Shown here piece by piece: positions 45,912 to 59,055 of a stretch of DNA of 64,000 nt. Every line of letters starts with the position of its first letter. The first letter of the stretch is position 1. This DNA comes from Streptantibioticus silvisoli (GTDB lineage Bacteria > Actinomycetota > Actinomycetes > Streptomycetales > Streptomycetaceae): the NCBI RefSeq assembly GCF_027947535.2, contig NZ_JAAGKO020000026.1, positions 1 to 64,000 on the forward strand, given 5' to 3'. The notes beneath the pieces are model-generated. The model worked only from the letters and a program-made list of their open reading frames with translations. It was not told the origin of the DNA and did no database searches. The position numbers and the translations under genes are program-made.

Positions 45912-48583
45912 TGGAGTCGGCAGAAATCCGCAGGCGCTGGCTGCGCTTCTTCGAGGAGCGCGGGCACACGGTCGTGCCGTCCGCGTCGCTCATCGCGGAC
46001 GACCCGACCCTGTTGCTGGTCAACGCGGGCATGGTGCCGTTCAAGCCGTACTTCCTCGGTGAGGTCAAGCCGCCCGCCCCGCGCGCCACCAGCGTGCAGA
46101 AGTGCGTGCGCACCCCCGACATCGAAGAGGTCGGCAAGACCACCCGGCACGGCACGTTCTTCCAGATGTGCGGCAACTTCTCCTTCGGCGACTACTTCAA
46201 GGAAGGCGCCGCGAAGTTCGCCTGGGAGCTGCTCACCTCCGCGCAGGACGACGGCGGTTACGGCCTCGACCCCGAGAAGCTGTGGATCACCGTCTACGAG
46301 GACGACGACGAGGCCGAGACCATCTGGCGCGACCAGGTCGGCGTCCCGGCCGAGCGCATCCAGCGGCTGGGCAAGAAGGACAACTTCTGGTCCATGGGCG
46401 TACCCGGCCCCTGCGGCCCGTGCTCGGAGATCAACTACGACCGGGGCCCGTCCTTCGGCGCCGAGGGCGGCCCGGCCGTCAACGACGAGCGCTACGTGGA
46501 GATCTGGAACCTGGTCTTCATGCAGTACGAGCGCGGCGCCGGCGACGGCAAGGAGGACTTCCCGATCCTGGGGGACCTGCCCGCCAAGAACATCGACACC
46601 GGCCTCGGCCTCGAACGCCTCGCGATGATCCTGCAGGGCGTGCGGAACATGTACGAGACCGACACCCTGCGGGTCGTCATCGACAAGGCCACCGAGCTGA
46701 CCGGCGTCCGCTACGGGCAGGCCCACGAGTCCGACGTGTCGCTGCGGGTGGTCTCCGACCACATCCGCACCTCCGTCATGCTGATCGGCGACGGCGTCAC
46801 CCCCGGCAACGAGGGCCGCGGCTACGTGCTGCGCCGCATCATGCGCCGCGCCATCCGCAACATGCGGATGCTGGGCGCCACCGGTGAGGTCGTCGCCGAG
46901 CTGGTCGGCGTGGTGCTCGCCACGATGGGGCAGCAGTACCCCGAGCTGCTGACCGACCGCAAGCGGATCGAGACGGTCGCCCTCGGTGAGGAGGCCGCCT
47001 TCCTCAAGACCCTCAAGACCGGCACCAACATCCTGGACACCGCTGTCAGCGACACCAAGGCGGCCGGTTCCGGCGTGCTCGCCGGCGACAAGGCGTTCCT
47101 GCTGCACGACACCTGGGGCTTCCCCATCGACCTCACCCTGGAGATGGCCTCCGAGCAGGGCCTGAGCGTCGACGAGGAGGGCTTCCGGCGCCTGATGCGC
47201 GAGCAGCGCGACCGCGCCAAGGCCGACGCCCGCGCCAAGAAGCAGGGCCACGCCGACCTGTCCGCCTACCGCGAGGTCGCCGACAACGCCGGCAGCACCG
47301 TCTTCACCGGCTACACCGACGACCGCACCGAGTCCACCGTGGTGGGCCTGCTGGTCGACGGCCTGCCCGCCCCGGCCGCCAGCGAGGGCGACGAGGTCGA
47401 GGTCGTACTGGACCGCACCCCGTTCTACGCCGAGGGCGGCGGCCAGCTCGCCGACGCCGGCCGCATCCGGCTGGACAGCGGCGCGGTCATCGAGATCCGC
47501 GACGTGCAGAAGCCGGTGCCCGGCGTCTACGTGCACAAGGGCGTCGTCCAGGTCGGCGAAGTCACCCTCGGCGCCACCGCGCACGCCGCGATCGACCTGG
47601 TGCGCCGCCGGGCCATCGCCCGCGCCCACTCCGCCACCCACCTCACCCACCAGGCGCTGCGCGACGCCCTGGGCCCCACCGCCGCCCAGGCCGGCTCGGA
47701 GAACTCCCCCGGCCGCTTCCGCTTCGACTTCGGCTCGCCCGCCGCCGTCCCCGGCGCCGTGCTGTCCGACGTGGAGCAGAAGATCAACGAGGTGCTGGCC
47801 CGCGAACTCGACGTCACCGCCGAGGTGCTGCCGATCGCCGAGGCCAAACGGCAGGGCGCCATCGCGGAGTTCGGCGAGAAGTACGGCGAGCACGTGCGCG
47901 TCGTCACCATCGGCGACTTCTCCAAGGAGCTGTGCGGCGGCACCCACGTCGCCAACACCGCCCAGCTCGGCCTGGTCAAGCTGCTCGGCGAGTCCTCCAT
48001 CGGCTCCGGCGTCCGCCGGGTCGAGGCGCTGGTCGGCGTGGACGCCTACAAGTTCCTCGCCCGCGAGCACACCCTGGTCTCCCAGATCACCGACCTGGTC
48101 AAGGGCCGCCCCGAGGAGCTGCCGGAGCGCATCTCCGGGGTGCTGGGCCGGCTGCGCGAGGCGGAGAAGGAGATCGAGCGGTTCCGCGCCGAGAAGGTGC
48201 TGGCCGCCGCCGGCGGTCTCGCCGACGGCGCCGAGGACGTCAAGGGCGTCGCCCTGGTCACCGGCCAGGTCCCGGACGGCACCGGCGCCGACGACCTGCG
48301 CAAGCTGGTCCTCGACGTCCGCCAGCGGGTCGGCGGCGCCGGCCGGGCCGCCGTCGTCGCCCTGTTCACCGTGGCCGGCGGCCGTCCGCTGACCGTCGTC
48401 GCCACCAACGAGGCCGCCCGCGAACGCGGCGTCAAGGCCGGCGAGCTGGTCCGCGCCGCCGCCAAGACCCTCGGCGGCGGCGGCGGTGGCAAGGACGACG
48501 TCGCCCAGGGCGGCGGCAGCAACCCGGACGCCGTCGGCGAGGCCGTCGAGGCCGTCCGCCGGCTGGTCGCCGACAAGGCCTGA
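45911..48583 (+). CDS. alaS: Alanyl-tRNA synthetase
   Basis: The 890-aa class II enzyme has the catalytic start [56 protein letters not shown], the editing domain with HSATHLTHQ and CGGTH zinc ligands, and the C-terminal C-Ala domain with a Gly-rich end ([21 protein letters not shown]). It charges tRNA-Ala and hydrolyses mischarged Ser and Gly. The ATG overlaps the upstream stop by one base. Length is normal for the family. Confidence 0.98.
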   Translation: MESAEIRRRWLRFFEERGHTVVPSASLIADDPTLLLVNAGMVPFKPYFLGEVKPPAPRATSVQKCVRTPDIEEVGKTTRHGTFFQMCGNFSFGDYFKEGAAKFAWELLTSAQDDGGYGLDPEKLWITVYEDDDEAETIWRDQVGVPAERIQRLGKKDNFWSMGVPGPCGPCSEINYDRGPSFGAEGGPAVNDERYVEIWNLVFMQYERGAGDGKEDFPILGDLPAKNIDTGLGLERLAMILQGVRNMYETDTLRVVIDKATELTGVRYGQAHESDVSLRVVSDHIRTSVMLIGDGVTPGNEGRGYVLRRIMRRAIRNMRMLGATGEVVAELVGVVLATMGQQYPELLTDRKRIETVALGEEAAFLKTLKTGTNILDTAVSDTKAAGSGVLAGDKAFLLHDTWGFPIDLTLEMASEQGLSVDEEGFRRLMREQRDRAKADARAKKQGHADLSAYREVADNAGSTVFTGYTDDRTESTVVGLLVDGLPAPAASEGDEVEVVLDRTPFYAEGGGQLADAGRIRLDSGAVIEIRDVQKPVPGVYVHKGVVQVGEVTLGATAHAAIDLVRRRAIARAHSATHLTHQALRDALGPTAAQAGSENSPGRFRFDFGSPAAVPGAVLSDVEQKINEVLARELDVTAEVLPIAEAKRQGAIAEFGEKYGEHVRVVTIGDFSKELCGGTHVANTAQLGLVKLLGESSIGSGVRRVEALVGVDAYKFLAREHTLVSQITDLVKGRPEELPERISGVLGRLREAEKEIERFRAEKVLAAAGGLADGAEDVKGVALVTGQVPDGTGADDLRKLVLDVRQRVGGAGRAAVVALFTVAGGRPLTVVATNEAARERGVKAGELVRAAAKTLGGGGGGKDDVAQGGGSNPDAVGEAVEAVRRLVADKA

Positions 48584-48600
48584 CCGCCCGCAGCACGACC

Positions 48601-48639
48601 CCGGTACCGGGGGCCGCCCCGCGCGGCCCCCGGCACCGG
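48601..48639 (+). terminator. Terminator after alaS
   Basis: ccgggggccgc (48607-48617) pairs with gcggcccccgg (48623-48633), and the stem continues outward past one mismatch. It starts 18 bp after the alaS stop. Confidence 0.7.
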
Positions 48640-48659
48640 GTCACCGGGCGGCCGCCGCG

Positions 48660-48845
48660 CGGCCCCTGCACCGCCCAGTGGCACGCACCGCCCAGCACAC
48701 GCACCGCCCAGCACACGCACCGTCAGCAAGCCGCGCCGCCCAGCAAGCCGCCGCCCAGCAGAGCCGCACCGCCCAGCAGAGCCGCACCGTCAGCAGGGCG
48801 CACCGCCCGGTACAGCGCACCGCCCGGTACAGCGCACCGTCAGCA
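48660..48845. repeat. Head-to-tail minisatellite between alaS and ruvX
   Basis: Successive short units occur mostly in pairs: gcaccgcccagcacac twice, agccgcaccgcccagcag twice, gcaccgcccggtacagc twice, with single units ending gcaccgtcagca between them. The underlying motif is gcaccgcccagca. No coding bias is seen. ruvX starts 32 bp later. Confidence 0.75.
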
Positions 48846-48876
48846 CAGCGCGCCGGAACCACGAGAGGACCCCGCC

Positions 48877-49341
48877 ATGCGACGCGGCCGCCGTATCGCC
48901 GTCGACGTCGGCCAGGCCCGGATCGGGGTCGCCTCCTGCGACCCCGACGGCCTGCTCGCCACCCCGGTGGAGACCGTTCCCGCCAAGGACGCCCCGGCCG
49001 CCCGGCGCCGGATCAGGGCCATCGTCGAGGAGTACGAGCCCATCGAGGTCGTCGTCGGCCTGCCGCGCTCGCTCAGCGGCAACGAGGGCCCGGCCGCCGC
49101 CAAGGCCCGCGCCTTCGCCGCCGATGTGGCGAAGATCATCGCTCCGCTGCCGGTGCGGCTGGTCGACGAACGCATGTCCACCGTCACCGCCACCCACGGC
49201 CTGCGCGCCTCCGGCGTCAACTCCCGCAAGGGGCGGGCCGTTGTGGACCAGGCGGCCGCCGTGGTCATCCTGCAGAGCGCCCTGGAGACCGAACGCGTCT
49301 CCGGCCGCCCGCCCGGCGAGACCGTCGAAGTGGCCATCTGA
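48877..49341 (+). CDS. ruvX: Holliday junction resolvase-like/pre-16S rRNA nuclease RuvX (YqgF)
   Basis: The 154-aa RNase H-like protein shows GRRIAVDVGQARIGVASCD at the start, VVVGLPRSLSGNEGPAA, and VRLVDERMSTVTA with the acidic DE pair, then a C-terminal DQAAAVVILQSALE. E. coli YqgF matures the 5' end of 16S rRNA. ATG 48877 has GAGAGGA seven bases upstream. It follows alaS and precedes mltG, as in most actinobacteria. Confidence 0.94.
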   Translation: MRRGRRIAVDVGQARIGVASCDPDGLLATPVETVPAKDAPAARRRIRAIVEEYEPIEVVVGLPRSLSGNEGPAAAKARAFAADVAKIIAPLPVRLVDERMSTVTATHGLRASGVNSRKGRAVVDQAAAVVILQSALETERVSGRPPGETVEVAI

Positions 49342-49435
49342 TCGCGGTACGGTAACGTTCCGCGCCGGAAGAGGCGGCGCCCCACCGGCCGCGCGGCCCC
49401 GCCGACCGTAACCGCCCCGCGTTCCCAGGAGTCCC

Positions 49436-51394
49436 ATGACCGACTACGGGCCCGGCCACGGCAATGGGTGGCAACCCGAGCCATGGCACCCTGACGACCC
49501 GCTCTTCGGGGACCAGGGCTGGGACGGCGGTCAGCAGCAGCACCAGCAGCAGCAACACCCGCAGCAGCACCAGCAGACCGAGGGCTGGGACCCGTACGCC
49601 CAGCAGCAGGGCTGGTCCAACGGGCCGGAACCGCAGGGCTACCCGGCCGGCCAGGAACAGCAGGGGTATCCGGCGCAGCAGTACCCGCAGGCCCAGGTGC
49701 CGCAGCAGGGCTACCCCGACCCCGGCTACCCGCAGGGCTACCCGGCCGCCCCGGACCCCTACCTCGACGGCACCGGCCAGCAGCAGTGGCAGGGCGGCCA
49801 GGGCTACCCCGACCAGACCTACGGCTGGGACGTCCAGGCCCAGCAGCCCCAACCGGGGTACGACACCGGCCAGTTCACCACCGGCTACGGCCAGGGCTAC
49901 GGCAACGACGTCTACGCCCCGGACGGCTACGGCGGCGACCCCTACGGCAACAACGCGTACGCCACCGGGCAGTTCACCGCCTACGACACCGGCACCGCGA
50001 CCGGCTGGGACACCGCCGCCGGTTACGACCAGACGGCCGCCCCGCCCGTCCAGGCCCCGGCACCGGTGCCCGAGCAGCGCACGCCGCCGGCCGCCACCGC
50101 GCCGCCCGCGCCGCCGGTGCCGCGCAAGCCCGTCGAGGCCGTACCCGACGAGGACTGGAACCCGTTCGGCGAGGAGGACGCCGAGGAGAACCACCCGTTC
50201 TTCACCCGCGGCTCCGACGCCGACGACGCGGACGAGGAGTACGAACGCCGCCGCCCGCGTGATGACGACGACGATGACGACGACCGTCCCCGCGCCGCCA
50301 AGGGCCGCACCAAGGGCAAGGGCGGCAAGGGCAAGGACAAGCGCGGCGGCACCAAACGCCGCAGCGGCTGCGCCTGCCTGGCGGTCGTCGTGGTCCTGGG
50401 CGGCGGGGTCGCCGGGGGCGGGTACGCCGCGTACACCTACTACCGCAACCACATCATGCCGCCGCCGGACTGGGCCGGCACCGGAACCGGCACCGTGCAG
50501 GTCAGCGTCCCGGACTCCTCCACCCTCGCCCGCATCGGCAACATCCTCAAGCAGCAGGGCGTGGTCCGCAGCGTCGACGCCTTCACCAAGGCGGCCGGCG
50601 ACAACCCCAAGGCGGCCGGCATCCAGGGCGGCATCTACCTGCTGCACCGGCACATGTCCGCCGCCGACGCGGTCGCCATGATGCTCGACCCCACCGCGCA
50701 GAGCGCCGTGATCATCCACGAGGGCTGGCGGGCGGTGCAGATCTACGCCGCGCTCGACAAGCAGCTGGGCCTGAAGAGCGGCAGCACCCTGGCGACGGCC
50801 AAGGCCACCAACCTCGGCCTGCCGTCCTGGTACCACGGCAAGAACGCCGAGGGCTTCCTCTTCCCGTCCAAGTACAGCGCCGCCAAGGGCAGCAAGGCCG
50901 GCGCGATACTCCAGCAGATGGTCCAGCGCGCCGACGCGGAGTTCACCGCCGACGGGCTCACCGCGCAGGCCGCCAGGATCGGCAAGTCGCCCTACCAGAT
51001 CCTGGTCATCGCCAGCCTCATCCAGGCCGAGGCCCAGCAGCCGCAGGACTTCGGCAAGGTCTCCCGGGTCATCTACAACCGCCTCCAGCAGAACATGGCC
51101 CTCGGCTTCGACTCCACCATCAACTACGCCAAGGGCCGCTCCACCCTCGACACCACCGACGCCGACACCCAGTACGCCTCCCCGTACAACACCTACCTGC
51201 ACAAGGGCCTGCCGCCCGGGCCGATCGACAACCCCGGGCACGAGGCGATCGAGGCGGCGCTGCACCCCACCGCCGGCCAGTGGCTGTACTTCGTCACCGT
51301 CAAGCCCGGCGACACCCGGTTCGCGGTGACCGCGGCCCAGCACCAGCACAACGTCGACCTGTTCAACGAGTACCAGCGGGAGCACGGCGGCTGA
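49436..51394 (+). CDS. mltG: Endolytic murein transglycosylase MltG with long disordered N-terminus
   Basis: The 652-aa protein has three parts. Residues 1-235 are rich in Gln, Gly, Tyr and Pro with repeated QQGYPxPGYPQ-like and YGQGYGND motifs; 236-310 hold an acidic stretch with eight consecutive Asp and a Lys/Gly-rich stretch. One membrane segment follows at ~313-335. The outer YceG/MltG domain covers ~350-652, with the catalytic glutamate about residue 532 in SLIQAEAQ and the Asn/Arg pattern in VIYNRLQQNM. MltG cuts nascent glycan strands and sets their length. The N-terminus faces the cytoplasm and should be intrinsically disordered. aroE follows with a 1-bp overlap. Confidence 0.93.
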   Translation: MTDYGPGHGNGWQPEPWHPDDPLFGDQGWDGGQQQHQQQQHPQQHQQTEGWDPYAQQQGWSNGPEPQGYPAGQEQQGYPAQQYPQAQVPQQGYPDPGYPQGYPAAPDPYLDGTGQQQWQGGQGYPDQTYGWDVQAQQPQPGYDTGQFTTGYGQGYGNDVYAPDGYGGDPYGNNAYATGQFTAYDTGTATGWDTAAGYDQTAAPPVQAPAPVPEQRTPPAATAPPAPPVPRKPVEAVPDEDWNPFGEEDAEENHPFFTRGSDADDADEEYERRRPRDDDDDDDDRPRAAKGRTKGKGGKGKDKRGGTKRRSGCACLAVVVVLGGGVAGGGYAAYTYYRNHIMPPPDWAGTGTGTVQVSVPDSSTLARIGNILKQQGVVRSVDAFTKAAGDNPKAAGIQGGIYLLHRHMSAADAVAMMLDPTAQSAVIIHEGWRAVQIYAALDKQLGLKSGSTLATAKATNLGLPSWYHGKNAEGFLFPSKYSAAKGSKAGAILQQMVQRADAEFTADGLTAQAARIGKSPYQILVIASLIQAEAQQPQDFGKVSRVIYNRLQQNMALGFDSTINYAKGRSTLDTTDADTQYASPYNTYLHKGLPPGPIDNPGHEAIEAALHPTAGQWLYFVTVKPGDTRFAVTAAQHQHNVDLFNEYQREHGG

Positions 51395-52239
51395 TGACCA
51401 CCACCCCCCAGCGGCGCGCGGCGGTCCTCGGCTCGCCCATCGCCCACTCGCTCTCCCCGGCGCTGCACCGCGCCGCCTACACCGCCCTCGGCCTGACCGG
51501 CTGGAGCTACGGACGGCACGAGGTCGACGAGGCCGCGCTGCCCGCCTTCATCGACCGGCTGCGCACCGAACCGGCGGCCGGCTGGGCGGGCCTGTCGCTG
51601 ACCATGCCGCTCAAACGCGCCGTCATCCCGCTGCTGGACCGGGTCGGCGCGCCGGCCGCGGCCGTCCAGGCGGTCAACACCGTCGTGGTCGCCGCCGACG
51701 GCACCCTGGACGGCACCAACACCGACATCCCCGGCCTGGTCAACGCCCTGCGCGACAGCGGCGTCACCCGCGTCCCGTCCGCCGCGGTGCTCGGCGCCGG
51801 CGCCACCGCCTCCTCCGCGCTCGCCGCCCTGGCCGGCCTGTGCGACGGGGACGTCACCATCTACGTCCGCGGCCCGGCCCGCGCCGCCGAGATGCGCGCC
51901 TGGGGCGAGCGGCTCGGCGTCCCGGTGGTCGTCGCCCCCTGGGAGCGGGCCGCGCGGGCCCTCGACGCGCCGCTGGTGATCGCCACCACCCCGGCCGGCG
52001 CCACCGACGCGCTCGCCGCCGCCGTCCCCGCCGCGCCCGGCACGCTGTTCGACGTGCTCTACGAACCGTGGCCCACCGCGCTGGCCGCCGCCTGGGCCGC
52101 CCGCGGCGGTGCCGTCCTCGGCGGCCTGGACCTGCTGGTGCACCAGGCGGTGCTCCAGGTGGAGCTGATGACCGGCCGCGTTCCCGGCCCGCTGGCGGCG
52201 ATGCGCGCGGCCGGGCTGGCCGCGTCGGCGGCCCGCTGA
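51394..52239 (+). CDS. aroE: Shikimate dehydrogenase
   Basis: The 281-aa enzyme has [16 protein letters not shown] (shikimate-binding serines), TMPLK with the catalytic lysine near residue 70, [17 protein letters not shown] with the catalytic Asp near 109, and the NADP turn [14 protein letters not shown]. It reduces 3-dehydroshikimate to shikimate. The ATG overlaps the mltG stop (TGATG), tying the cell-wall gene to the aro operon. Confidence 0.95.
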   Translation: MTTTPQRRAAVLGSPIAHSLSPALHRAAYTALGLTGWSYGRHEVDEAALPAFIDRLRTEPAAGWAGLSLTMPLKRAVIPLLDRVGAPAAAVQAVNTVVVAADGTLDGTNTDIPGLVNALRDSGVTRVPSAAVLGAGATASSALAALAGLCDGDVTIYVRGPARAAEMRAWGERLGVPVVVAPWERAARALDAPLVIATTPAGATDALAAAVPAAPGTLFDVLYEPWPTALAAAWAARGGAVLGGLDLLVHQAVLQVELMTGRVPGPLAAMRAAGLAASAAR

Positions 52240-52342
52240 CCGGCAAGGTCGAGTCCGATCACTGGACTGGTGCCCGCCGGGCCGCCCCCGCGTGGGAGGA
52301 TCGGTCTCGTCAGGTGGACGGGCGGCACGAAGGGGAAGACCG

Positions 52343-55582
<3,240 letters not shown>

Positions 55583-55606
55583 TCCGGCCGTCCACCGGTT
55601 CAACAA

Positions 55607-55652
55607 CCGCGGGCCGGGGCGGTACCGTTCGGTATCGACGACCGGCCCGCGG
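55607..55652 (+). terminator. Inverted repeat at the end of the aro operon
   Basis: ccgcgggccgg (55607-55617) pairs with ccggcccgcgg (55642-55652) around a 24-nt loop. It lies 25 bp beyond aroQ. Confidence 0.6.
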
Positions 55653-55700
55653 GCCCGGGCGCGCACGGATGACCATCGGCACGAGACGGAGCAGGCCGAG

Positions 55701-56525
55701 ATGCAGCACGCTGTGGGGGCGCCGCCGCCACCGCCCCACGGCCCGGCAGGGGGACCCGACGGCTGGATACCCCCGGTGCCCCCGGGCGGACCCGCCCCCG
55801 TCCCGCCACCGCCCCCGGCCCCGGGACAGCACTGGCCCGCGCAGCCGGCCGGTCCGCCGGTGCCGGCCAACGCGACCGGCAGCTTCCCGCTGCCGCCCTC
55901 CGCGCCGGTGCACCTGCCGCCGCCCGCGCCGGCCCCGGGGCCGATGACCGGCCCGCCGGCCGTGCTCCCGGGCCCGGTCGCGGTGCTGCTGATCGGCCCG
56001 GCCGGCGCCGGCAAGACCACGCTGGCGCGTTACTGGGCCGACCACCGCGGGGTGCCGACCGCGCACATCAGCCTCGACGACGTGCGCGAGTGGGTGCGCT
56101 GCGGTTTCGCCGACCCGCAGTCCGGCTGGAACGAGCACTCCGAGGCCCAGTACCGGCTGGCCCGCCGCACCTGCGGCTTCGCCGCCCGCAACTTCCTGGC
56201 CAACGGCATCTCCTGCATCATCGACGACGCGGTCTTCCCCGACTGGCCGGTGGTCGGCCTCGGCGGCTGGAAGCGGCACGTCGGCCCCGGCCTGCTGCCG
56301 GTGGTGCTGCTGCCCGGCCTGGAGGTGGTGCTGGCCCGCAACGCCGCCCGCTCCGGCAACCGCCGGCTGCCCGACGAGGAGGTCGCCCGCATCCACGGCC
56401 GGATGGCCGGCTGGTACGGCTCCGGGCTGCCGATCATCGACAACTCCCAGCTCGACGTGCCCGCCGCCGCCGAGGCCCTCGACCAGGCGGTACTGCGCGC
56501 GGCGTCCGGGGCCCCGGCGCGCTGA
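55701..56525 (+). CDS. P-loop NTPase with proline-rich N-terminus
   Basis: The 274-aa protein has ~88 residues of Pro/Gly/Ala-rich low complexity, then an NTPase domain with Walker A IGPAGAGKTTLARYW (near residue 100) and a kinase-like ISLDDVREWVRCG, where the Asp pair could activate a substrate. DDAVFPDW and VLLPGLEVVLARNAARSGNRRLP resemble polynucleotide-kinase or chloramphenicol-phosphotransferase-like folds. The substrate is unknown. ATG 55701 is the only sensible start. It lies between the aro operon and the M24 gene. The 228 bp after it hold two copies of a cccgg(c/t)gcgttgg...gcggt repeat. Confidence 0.75.
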   Translation: MQHAVGAPPPPPHGPAGGPDGWIPPVPPGGPAPVPPPPPAPGQHWPAQPAGPPVPANATGSFPLPPSAPVHLPPPAPAPGPMTGPPAVLPGPVAVLLIGPAGAGKTTLARYWADHRGVPTAHISLDDVREWVRCGFADPQSGWNEHSEAQYRLARRTCGFAARNFLANGISCIIDDAVFPDWPVVGLGGWKRHVGPGLLPVVLLPGLEVVLARNAARSGNRRLPDEEVARIHGRMAGWYGSGLPIIDNSQLDVPAAAEALDQAVLRAASGAPAR

Positions 56526-56753
56526 GGGTCGCGGGCGGAGGTGGCCGCGGTCGGCTGCCCGCAGCGCTTCCCGGTGCGTTGGTCCCGGGCGGTACGTGGC
56601 CGCGGCCGGCCGCCCGGCCCGCTCCCCGGCGCGTTGGCGGGCCCGGGCGGTTCGCAGCCGCGGCCCGCTCCCCGGCCGCCGACGGCCGCCGCCGCGTACC
56701 CGTCCGGCCCCCTCCGGCGGGTCGTCGCCGCCGGCAGGCCGTACGCTCGCGGC

Positions 56754-57860
56754 ATGTCCGAGGTGCACGCTTCCCGCCGGGCGCGGCTGCGCGAGCGGTG
56801 CGCGGCCGCAGGCACGTCGGCGGCCCTGGTCTCCCGGCCCGCGAACATCCGCTACCTGGCCGGCTGGGCGCCGCCCGGCGCGGCCCTGCTGCTCGCGCCG
56901 GGCGGCGACGTCCTGGTCCACCCCCGGCCGACCGCGGCCGCCCCGCACGACGGGGAACCGCCGCGCGACCTGCGGCGGGTGGTGCTGGAGGGGACCGACG
57001 GCGACCCGGTGGTGGCCGCCGCCGACCTGGTGCGCGAACTGGGCGCCGACAGCCTGGCGGTCGAGGAGCACCACCTGACCGTGGTGCGGCACCGCGCGGT
57101 GGCGTCGGTCGCGCCGGGGGTGCGGCTGGCCGGTCTGGGCCGGGCGGTGGAGCAGTTGCGGCTGGTGAAGGACGACGAGGAGATCGCGGCGCTGCGGGTC
57201 GCCGCCGAGATCACCGACCAGGCGCTGGGGGAGTTGCTGGAGTCGATCCTGGTGGGCCGCACCGAACGCCACCTGGCGCTGGAGCTGGAGCGCCGGCTGG
57301 TCGACCACGGCGCCGACGGACCGGCGTTCGCCACGTGTGTCGGCACCGGACCGCACTCCGGGGCGCCGCGGCACGTGCCGACCGACCGGCGGGTGGAGGA
57401 GGGCGACTTCCTGACCGTGTGTCTGGGCGCCGACTACCACGGGTACCGGTGCGAGGTGGGCCGGACGTTCGTCATCGGCAGCGCGCCGGCCGACTGGCAG
57501 GTCGAGTTGTACGACGTGGTGTTCGCCGCCCAGCGGGCCGCCCGGGAGGCGCTGGCACCCGGTGTGGCCTGCCGCGACGTGGACCGGGCGGCCCGTCAGG
57601 TGCTGGAGCGCGCCGGGCTGTGCGAGGCGGCCGCGGCGTCGACCGGGCACGGGGTGGGACTCGAAATCGACGAGGACCCTCGGATCACCCCGTCGGCCAT
57701 GGGTAAACTGGACGCTTGTGTGCCGGTCACCATCGAACCGGGGGTTCACTTCCCCGGGCGGGGCGGGGTCCGGATCGACGACACACTCGTCGTGCGTCCC
57801 GTGGCGGACGGCGGTCCCGAGCTACTCACCATCACGACCAAGGAACTGCTCGCGCTGTAA
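56754..57860 (+). CDS. M24-family (Xaa-Pro peptidase-like) protein with altered metal ligands
   Basis: The 368-aa protein has a creatinase-like N-terminal domain (~1-130) and a pita-bread domain. In true aminopeptidases P the metals are held by D, D, H, E, E. Here the first Asp position is Cys (LTVCLGADYHGY), the second is Glu (YRCEVGRTF), His is kept (STGHGVGLEID), the first Glu is kept (TIEPGVHFPG) and the last is Asp (GVRIDDTLVV). Three of five ligands are changed, so it is either inactive or uses another metal. It lies 63 bp upstream of efp. The ATG has no ribosome site, and TACGCT at 56742-56747 predicts a leaderless start. Confidence 0.88.
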   Translation: MSEVHASRRARLRERCAAAGTSAALVSRPANIRYLAGWAPPGAALLLAPGGDVLVHPRPTAAAPHDGEPPRDLRRVVLEGTDGDPVVAAADLVRELGADSLAVEEHHLTVVRHRAVASVAPGVRLAGLGRAVEQLRLVKDDEEIAALRVAAEITDQALGELLESILVGRTERHLALELERRLVDHGADGPAFATCVGTGPHSGAPRHVPTDRRVEEGDFLTVCLGADYHGYRCEVGRTFVIGSAPADWQVELYDVVFAAQRAAREALAPGVACRDVDRAARQVLERAGLCEAAAASTGHGVGLEIDEDPRITPSAMGKLDACVPVTIEPGVHFPGRGGVRIDDTLVVRPVADGGPELLTITTKELLAL

Positions 57861-57923
57861 GACGGTAGTGTCAGCGCGTCCCTTCCGGTCCCCGATGCAG
57901 CACATTCAGGAGAATCCGCAACC

Positions 57924-58490
57924 GTGGCCACCACGAACGACCTCAAGAACGGCCTGGTGCTCAAGCTCGACTCCGACCAGCTGTGGTCCGTCGTCGAGTT
58001 CCAGCACGTCAAGCCCGGCAAGGGCCCGGCCTTCGTCCGTACGAAGCTCAAGAACGTGCTCTCCGGCAAGGTGGTCGACAAGACCTTCAACGCCGGCGTG
58101 AAGGTCGAGACGGCCAACGTCGACAAGCGCGGCATGCAGTTCTCGTACAAGGACGGCGAGAGCTTCGTGTTCATGGACATGGACACGTTCGACCAGATCT
58201 ACGTCACCCCCGAGGTCGTCGGCGACGCCGCCCACTTCCTGCTGGAGGGTTTCGAGGCGGTCGTCGCGATGTACGAGGGCTCCCCGCTGTACGTCGAGCT
58301 GCCGACCGCGGTCGAGCTGCTCATCGAGTACACCGAGCCGGGTGTGCAGGGCGACCGCTCCACCGGCGGCACCAAGCCGGCGAAGCTGGAGACCGGGTAC
58401 GAGATCGGGGTGCCGCTCTTCATCACCACCGGCGAGAAGATCAAGGTCGACACCCGCTCGGGTGAGTACCTCGGCCGGGTGAACAGCTAA
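57924..58490 (+). CDS. efp: Translation elongation factor P
   Basis: The 188-aa protein has the KOW-like domain I (~1-65) and two OB domains. The tip loop is [13 protein letters not shown], with Lys33 in the palindromic PGKGP form characteristic of actinobacterial EF-P, which works without the lysine modification needed in E. coli. EF-P relieves stalling at proline runs, which are abundant in the proteins of this window. GTG 57924 follows CAGGAGAA. nusB starts 2 bp later. Confidence 0.98.
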   Translation: MATTNDLKNGLVLKLDSDQLWSVVEFQHVKPGKGPAFVRTKLKNVLSGKVVDKTFNAGVKVETANVDKRGMQFSYKDGESFVFMDMDTFDQIYVTPEVVGDAAHFLLEGFEAVVAMYEGSPLYVELPTAVELLIEYTEPGVQGDRSTGGTKPAKLETGYEIGVPLFITTGEKIKVDTRSGEYLGRVNS

Positions 58491-58492
58491 CC

Positions 58493-58918
58493 GTGGCCTC
58501 CCGCAGCAAGGCCCGTATGCGGGCCTTCCAGATCCTGTTCGAGGCGGACCAGCGGGGCGCCAGGCCCGGCACCGTCATGGCGGACTGGATACGGCTCGGC
58601 CGCTCCGACGACCGTCAGCCGCAGGTGGCCGAGTACACCATGCACCTGGTCGAGGGGTACGAGGCGAACGCCGTCCGGGTGGACGAGCTGATCGCCACGT
58701 ACGCCGTCGACTGGACGCTGGACCGGATGCCCGCGGTCGACCGCAACGTGCTGCGCCTCGGCGCGTACGAGCTGATCTGGGAGGACGAGATCCCGGACGC
58801 CGTCGTACTGGACGAGGCCGTGCAGCTGGTCAAGGAGTTCTCCACCGACGAGTCCCCGGCGTTCGTCAACGGGCTGCTGGCCCGGCTGAAGGACCTCAAG
58901 CCGACTCTGCGGCGCTGA
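58493..58918 (+). CDS. nusB: Transcription antitermination factor NusB
   Basis: The 141-aa all-helical protein has SRSKARMRAFQILFEADQRG at the start, VDRNVLRLGAYELIWEDEIPDAVVLDEAVQLVKEFSTDESPAFVNGLLARL at the end, the NusB RNA/NusE-binding faces. It joins the rRNA antitermination complex. GTG 58493 starts two bases after the efp stop. Confidence 0.97.
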   Translation: MASRSKARMRAFQILFEADQRGARPGTVMADWIRLGRSDDRQPQVAEYTMHLVEGYEANAVRVDELIATYAVDWTLDRMPAVDRNVLRLGAYELIWEDEIPDAVVLDEAVQLVKEFSTDESPAFVNGLLARLKDLKPTLRR

Positions 58919-58933
58919 CGCGCCCGTCCCGCA

Positions 58934-58968
58934 CGAGAGGCCCTGGAGCGCTGCTCCAGGGCCTCTCG
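58934..58968. terminator. Perfect 16-bp terminator between nusB and bldD
   Basis: cgagaggccctggagc (58934-58949) pairs with 58953-58968 with a three-base loop. It closes efp-nusB and may also end the convergent bldD transcript. Confidence 0.85.
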
Positions 58969-59055
58969 CGTGTGCTGCGGTACTGGGCGCCACCGCTGCC
59001 GTGCGCGCCGTACAGCGCCCCGGGCGGGACGTTTCTGCGCCGGTGCCGTCCGGGA

